NCBI RefSeq assembly: GCF_012641095.1
Contig: NZ_JAAVSC010000023.1
Coordinates: 1 to 44,696 of the forward strand
DNA from: Lactobacillus sp. HBUAS51381
GTDB lineage: Bacteria > Bacillota > Bacilli > Lactobacillales > Lactobacillaceae
Direction: 5' to 3'
DNA length: 44,696 nt
Within the stretch, counting starts at the first letter, position 1. Every line of letters starts with the position of its first letter. This document shows positions 43,825 to 44,696 of this stretch, one piece after another. A program made the position numbers and the translations under genes. The notes below the pieces were generated by a model. It ran no database searches, was not told the origin of the DNA, and saw nothing but the letters and a program-made list of their open reading frames with translations.

Positions 43825-44696
43825 GTGATTACAACGATTATTACGTTTATTATCGTCTTTGGGATTCTGGTCATTGTCCACGAGTTTGGGCATTTTTACT
43901 TTGCTAAACGTGGCGGGATTTTAGTCCGAGAATTTTCCATTGGTATGGGCCCCAAGCTGTTTTATCGGCGGGGGAAGGACGGTACCACCTATACCGTTCG
44001 GCTCTTACCCGTTGGTGGGTACGTGCGTATGGCCGGTGCCGAAGATGACGAAGACGAAATTCAACCCGGTACGCCGGTTAGCCTGTATTTGGGCAAAAAC
44101 GATCAGGTTGAACGCATCAATGCCAGCAAGAAATCCACGCTATTTAACGGAATTCCGGTGGAAATCACCGGGTCTGATCTGGAGGATGAACTCTGGGTTG
44201 AGGGTTATGAGAATGGCGATGAATCTGAGGTTAAACGCTATTCGGTCGCCCACAATGCCACGATCATTGAGACGGATGGCACCGAGCTCCAAATTGCGCC
44301 TAAGGACGTTCAATTCCAGTCGGCATCTCTAGGCCGGCGCTTGATGACCAACTTTGCCGGACCGATGAATAACATCATCCTGGCAATCGTGACCTTTATG
44401 TTAATGTCGTTCGTCCAGGGTGGCGTGGCGATGGGCACGAACCAGGTCCAAGTCGCCAGCTCACCCGTTTCGGTTGCCAAAAAGGCCGGTATTCAATCGA
44501 ATGATAAGATCTTGTCGGTCAACGGCAAGCAGACCAAGGATTGGACGGCTTTGAGTACCGCCATTCAACCGCGGGCCAACAAGGCGACCAAAGTGGTCAT
44601 TCAACGCGGTAAGACCCAAAAGACCGTGACGTTGACGCCGAAGGGCGAAAAGTCCAACGGTAAGACGGTTGGGATGATTGGCATCACGCAGGCCCA
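43825..44696 (+). CDS. rseP: RIP metalloprotease RseP, 5' part, cut by window end
   Basis: This site-2 membrane protease is open to the last base, so at least 290 residues are present without a stop. HEFGH (about 19-23) in the first membrane helix is the zinc site. The GGYVRMAG loop follows, then an insert with ITGSDLEDELWVEG, a second membrane helix region starting FAGPMNNIILAIVTFML (NxxPG-like), and a PDZ domain (AKKAGIQSNDKILSVNGKQ, about 215-275). The start is GTG at 43825 with AAGGGA eight bases upstream. It follows cdsA by 95 bp, as in many Firmicutes. Confidence 0.94.
   Translation, partial: MITTIITFIIVFGILVIVHEFGHFYFAKRGGILVREFSIGMGPKLFYRRGKDGTTYTVRLLPVGGYVRMAGAEDDEDEIQPGTPVSLYLGKNDQVERINASKKSTLFNGIPVEITGSDLEDELWVEGYENGDESEVKRYSVAHNATIIETDGTELQIAPKDVQFQSASLGRRLMTNFAGPMNNIILAIVTFMLMSFVQGGVAMGTNQVQVASSPVSVAKKAGIQSNDKILSVNGKQTKDWTALSTAIQPRANKATKVVIQRGKTQKTVTLTPKGEKSNGKTVGMIGITQA

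Noticed and set aside
43940-44332. 130-codon frame near the right end
   Set aside because: Shadow of rseP in another frame; the true frame starts at GTG 43825 and stays open to the window end.

Overview
The window looks like a chromosomal segment of a lactic acid bacterium of the family Lactobacillaceae. The coding GC is near 50 percent, ribosome binding sites are strong AGGAGG types, several genes start at TTG or GTG, a D-lactate dehydrogenase is present, and the housekeeping order (tuf-tig-clpX-engB, uvrC-obgE, rnz, recJ-apt, lexA/ynzC/yneF, rpsB-tsf-pyrH-frr-uppS-cdsA-rseP) is that of lactobacilli. A Levilactobacillus- or Lactiplantibacillus-like species is my guess, not something the sequence proves.

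Layout. Bases 1-98 are the 3' end of a group II intron (domains V and VI), followed by a TPR-like gene and tuf. Bases 2.7-6.7 kb carry protein folding and quality control (tig, clpX), the ribosome-assembly GTPase engB and a MazG-like pyrophosphohydrolase. Bases 7-16.7 kb hold uvrC, obgE, a lipoprotein pair on the minus strand, rnz, a LapA-like membrane protein, recJ and apt. Between the LapA-like gene and recJ sits a 598-bp non-coding element with terminal inverted repeats, a flanking 8-bp direct repeat and a row of hairpins. Bases 16.7-18.9 kb have a minus-strand MFS exporter, a universal stress protein and a 28-residue membrane peptide.

Bases 19.2-21.3 kb are the accessory patch. It has an orphan TIR-like protein, tRNA-Ser(CGA), and a decayed phage/ICE remnant in which a minor head protein is fused to a C-terminal DUF6883-like domain, followed by an intact small gene that may be its immunity partner. 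Bases 21.3-26.8 kb hold ndk, a PspC-domain protein, a histidine phosphatase, PPK2, HMG-CoA synthase, a membrane protein and a nucleoside deoxyribosyltransferase. Bases 26.8-28.3 kb are the lexA/ynzC/yneF SOS neighbourhood with an SOS box. Bases 28.4-34.1 kb are a drug-export block: a heterodimeric ABC exporter with its own dyad, then a MarR regulator and a 14-TM MFS pump, both preceded by the same TGTAG-N4-CTACA operator.

Bases 34.2-38 kb hold plsC, a tRNA methyltransferase overlapping a GIY-YIG protein, ldhD and a HAD phosphatase. Bases 38-44.7 kb are the translation and envelope cluster rpsB, tsf, pyrH, frr, an unknown gene, uppS, cdsA and rseP, which runs off the window end.

The most unusual items are the 598-bp hairpin-rich element, the broken head-protein/toxin-like fusion with its possible immunity gene, the orphan TIR protein beside the tRNA, and the paired MarR operators. 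All family names come from motif recognition by eye; no database search was run.
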